From DASZTU01 sp035493835 (lineage in GTDB: Bacteria > Pseudomonadota > Alphaproteobacteria > Rhizobiales > Devosiaceae), in NCBI GenBank assembly GCA_035493835.1, contig DATJHO010000089.1:1-42090 (forward strand): a stretch of 42,090 nt of DNA, given 5' to 3'. A model generated the notes under the pieces. That model ran no database searches. It was not told the DNA's origin and saw only the letters and a list, made by a program, of their open reading frames with translations. Positions within the stretch are counted from its first letter, which is position 1. Each line of letters starts with the position of its first letter. Shown piece by piece: positions 41,342 to 42,090 of this stretch. The position numbers were made by a program, and so were the translations under genes.

Positions 41342-41464
41342 GGCTACCCCTCACCGGCCTGCCGGCCACCCTCTCCCCAAGGGGGCGAGGGTTTTCTCTG
41401 CGGCACCCTCGCAGTTCCATCGTCCCCTCGCCCCTCTGGGGAGAGGGTCAGGGTGAGGGGTAGC
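41342..41464. repeat. Dispersed palindromic element, family 1
   Basis: GGCTACCCCTCACC and GGTGAGGGGTAGC outer arms, with CCCTCTCCCCAAGGGGGCGAGGG and CCCCTCGCCCCTCTGGGGAG inside. It lies between the 3' ends of two convergent genes. Confidence 0.85.
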
Positions 41465-41525
41465 GTCTAGGCTCACGCGAAGAACTTCAGCAAACGTCGC
41501 AGCTCCAGGCCCCGTGGAGCACGCC

Positions 41526-42090
41526 CTAGAACGGCGCCGGCACGATGAAATCTCGCATCCTGCCGTCACCCGGATGCGAAAAGCTCAGTTCTTCGGCGTG
41601 GAGTTGCAGCCGGTCGGCAGCGGCACGGGCTGCGCCGGTGGCATAGAAGGCATCCCCCAGGATCGGATGGCCGATTGCCAGCATGTGGACGCGCAACTGG
41701 TGCGTACGCCCGGTGCGCGGCACCAGCTTCACCCGCGTTATGCCGCCCTCGCGGTCCAGTACCGTCCAATCCGTCTGCGCCACCCGCCCATGCTCGAAAT
41801 CGACGCACTGGCGCGGCTTGTTTTCCCAGTCGGTGGCGAGCGGCAGGTCGACCCGGCCGAAATCCTCAGCTATGTCGCCCCAGACCCGGGCCACATAGGC
41901 CTTCTTGGTCTGGCGTTTTTCGAACTGAATGCCGAGCCCGGAAATCGCCCGCTTGCTGAGCCCCAGCACCATGATGCCCGAGGTGTCCTTGTCGAGCCGG
42001 TGGACGATCCGCGCCCCCGGATAGGCCGCCGCGGCCCGCGCCGCGAGGCAATCGGCCAGCGCCGGGTCCTTGCCGGCAACGCTCAGCAGC
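41526..42090 (-). CDS. RluA-family RNA pseudouridine synthase, C-terminal part (start outside window)
   Basis: Isomerises uridine to pseudouridine in rRNA or tRNA. The frame enters from the right edge and contains the catalytic motif with its Asp, RIVHRLDKDTSGIMVLG, followed by GLGIQFEKRQTKKAYVARVWG, LVPRTGRTHQLRVHMLAIGHPILGD-type end and LQLHAEELSFSHP, the usual RluA order. The visible part is 187 codons; 30 or so N-terminal residues lie beyond 42090. The exact target (RluA, C or D type) cannot be fixed; the short size without an S4 domain favours an RluA-like enzyme. Confidence 0.92.
   Translation of the reverse strand, partial: LLSVAGKDPALADCLAARAAAAYPGARIVHRLDKDTSGIMVLGLSKRAISGLGIQFEKRQTKKAYVARVWGDIAEDFGRVDLPLATDWENKPRQCVDFEHGRVAQTDWTVLDREGGITRVKLVPRTGRTHQLRVHMLAIGHPILGDAFYATGAARAAADRLQLHAEELSFSHPGDGRMRDFIVPAPF

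Overview
The window is about 42 kb of GC-rich DNA. Gene content, genes coupled by ATGA overlaps, and abundant dispersed palindromes in the gaps point to an alphaproteobacterium of the order Hyphomicrobiales. A Devosia-like genome is my best guess, but this is an inference from style and gene content (ActS/ActR pair, DUF2852 protein, CobN/CobW) and not from a marker gene. I see no rRNA, tRNA, CRISPR array, prophage, transposase or origin.

Bases 1-17480 form a cobalamin (B12) locus in several units. cobB (cut by the window edge, minus) lies back to back with cbiD-cobK (plus). A minus-strand run cbiX-cobH-cobL-cobI-cbiG/cobJ, every junction an ATGA overlap, is followed by cobM. A second minus-strand unit, cobW-(unknown membrane protein)-cobN-cobO, is headed by a clear B12 riboswitch. 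A cation diffusion facilitator gene sits between the two minus-strand runs. The gene set is mosaic: CbiX, CbiD and CbiG are hallmarks of the early-cobalt (anaerobic) route, whereas CobN, CobO and CobW belong with late cobalt insertion. A Zur-like regulator reads away from the riboswitch, followed by a small, very hydrophilic, low-complexity protein.

Bases 18810-24393 hold a complete dipeptide ABC transporter operon, dppA-B-C-D-F, on the minus strand. Next come a VOC-fold protein and an aldo/keto reductase (plus), a three-gene unit of an SRPBCC protein and two small unknown proteins (minus), then a DUF1045 2H-phosphoesterase-like protein with an orphan phnM (minus). A glycerate 2-kinase (plus), a fosmidomycin-resistance type MFS pump (minus) and the decayed end of an AraC-type regulator follow.

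Bases 32871-35334 carry a plus-strand trio: a galactose/arabinose 1-dehydrogenase-like oxidoreductase, a cupin and a short-chain dehydrogenase, probably sugar or small-molecule catabolism. Then come a beta-CASP metallo-beta-lactamase protein, the redox two-component pair actR/actS (minus), a DUF2852 membrane protein with two tandem terminators, a YgjP-type zinc hydrolase, a 65-residue unknown protein, and the start-truncated end of an RluA-type pseudouridine synthase at the right edge.

Two families of dispersed palindromes fill many of the gaps. The first (about 13 copies; core CCTCTCCCC/GGGGAGAGG) is the most striking feature: besides intergenic copies, it lies in frame inside cobL once and inside cobN twice, adding roughly 50-70 residues each time without breaking the gene. 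The second (about 10 copies; CCTCATCCTGAGC/TTGTCGAAGGATGAG type) is only intergenic here.
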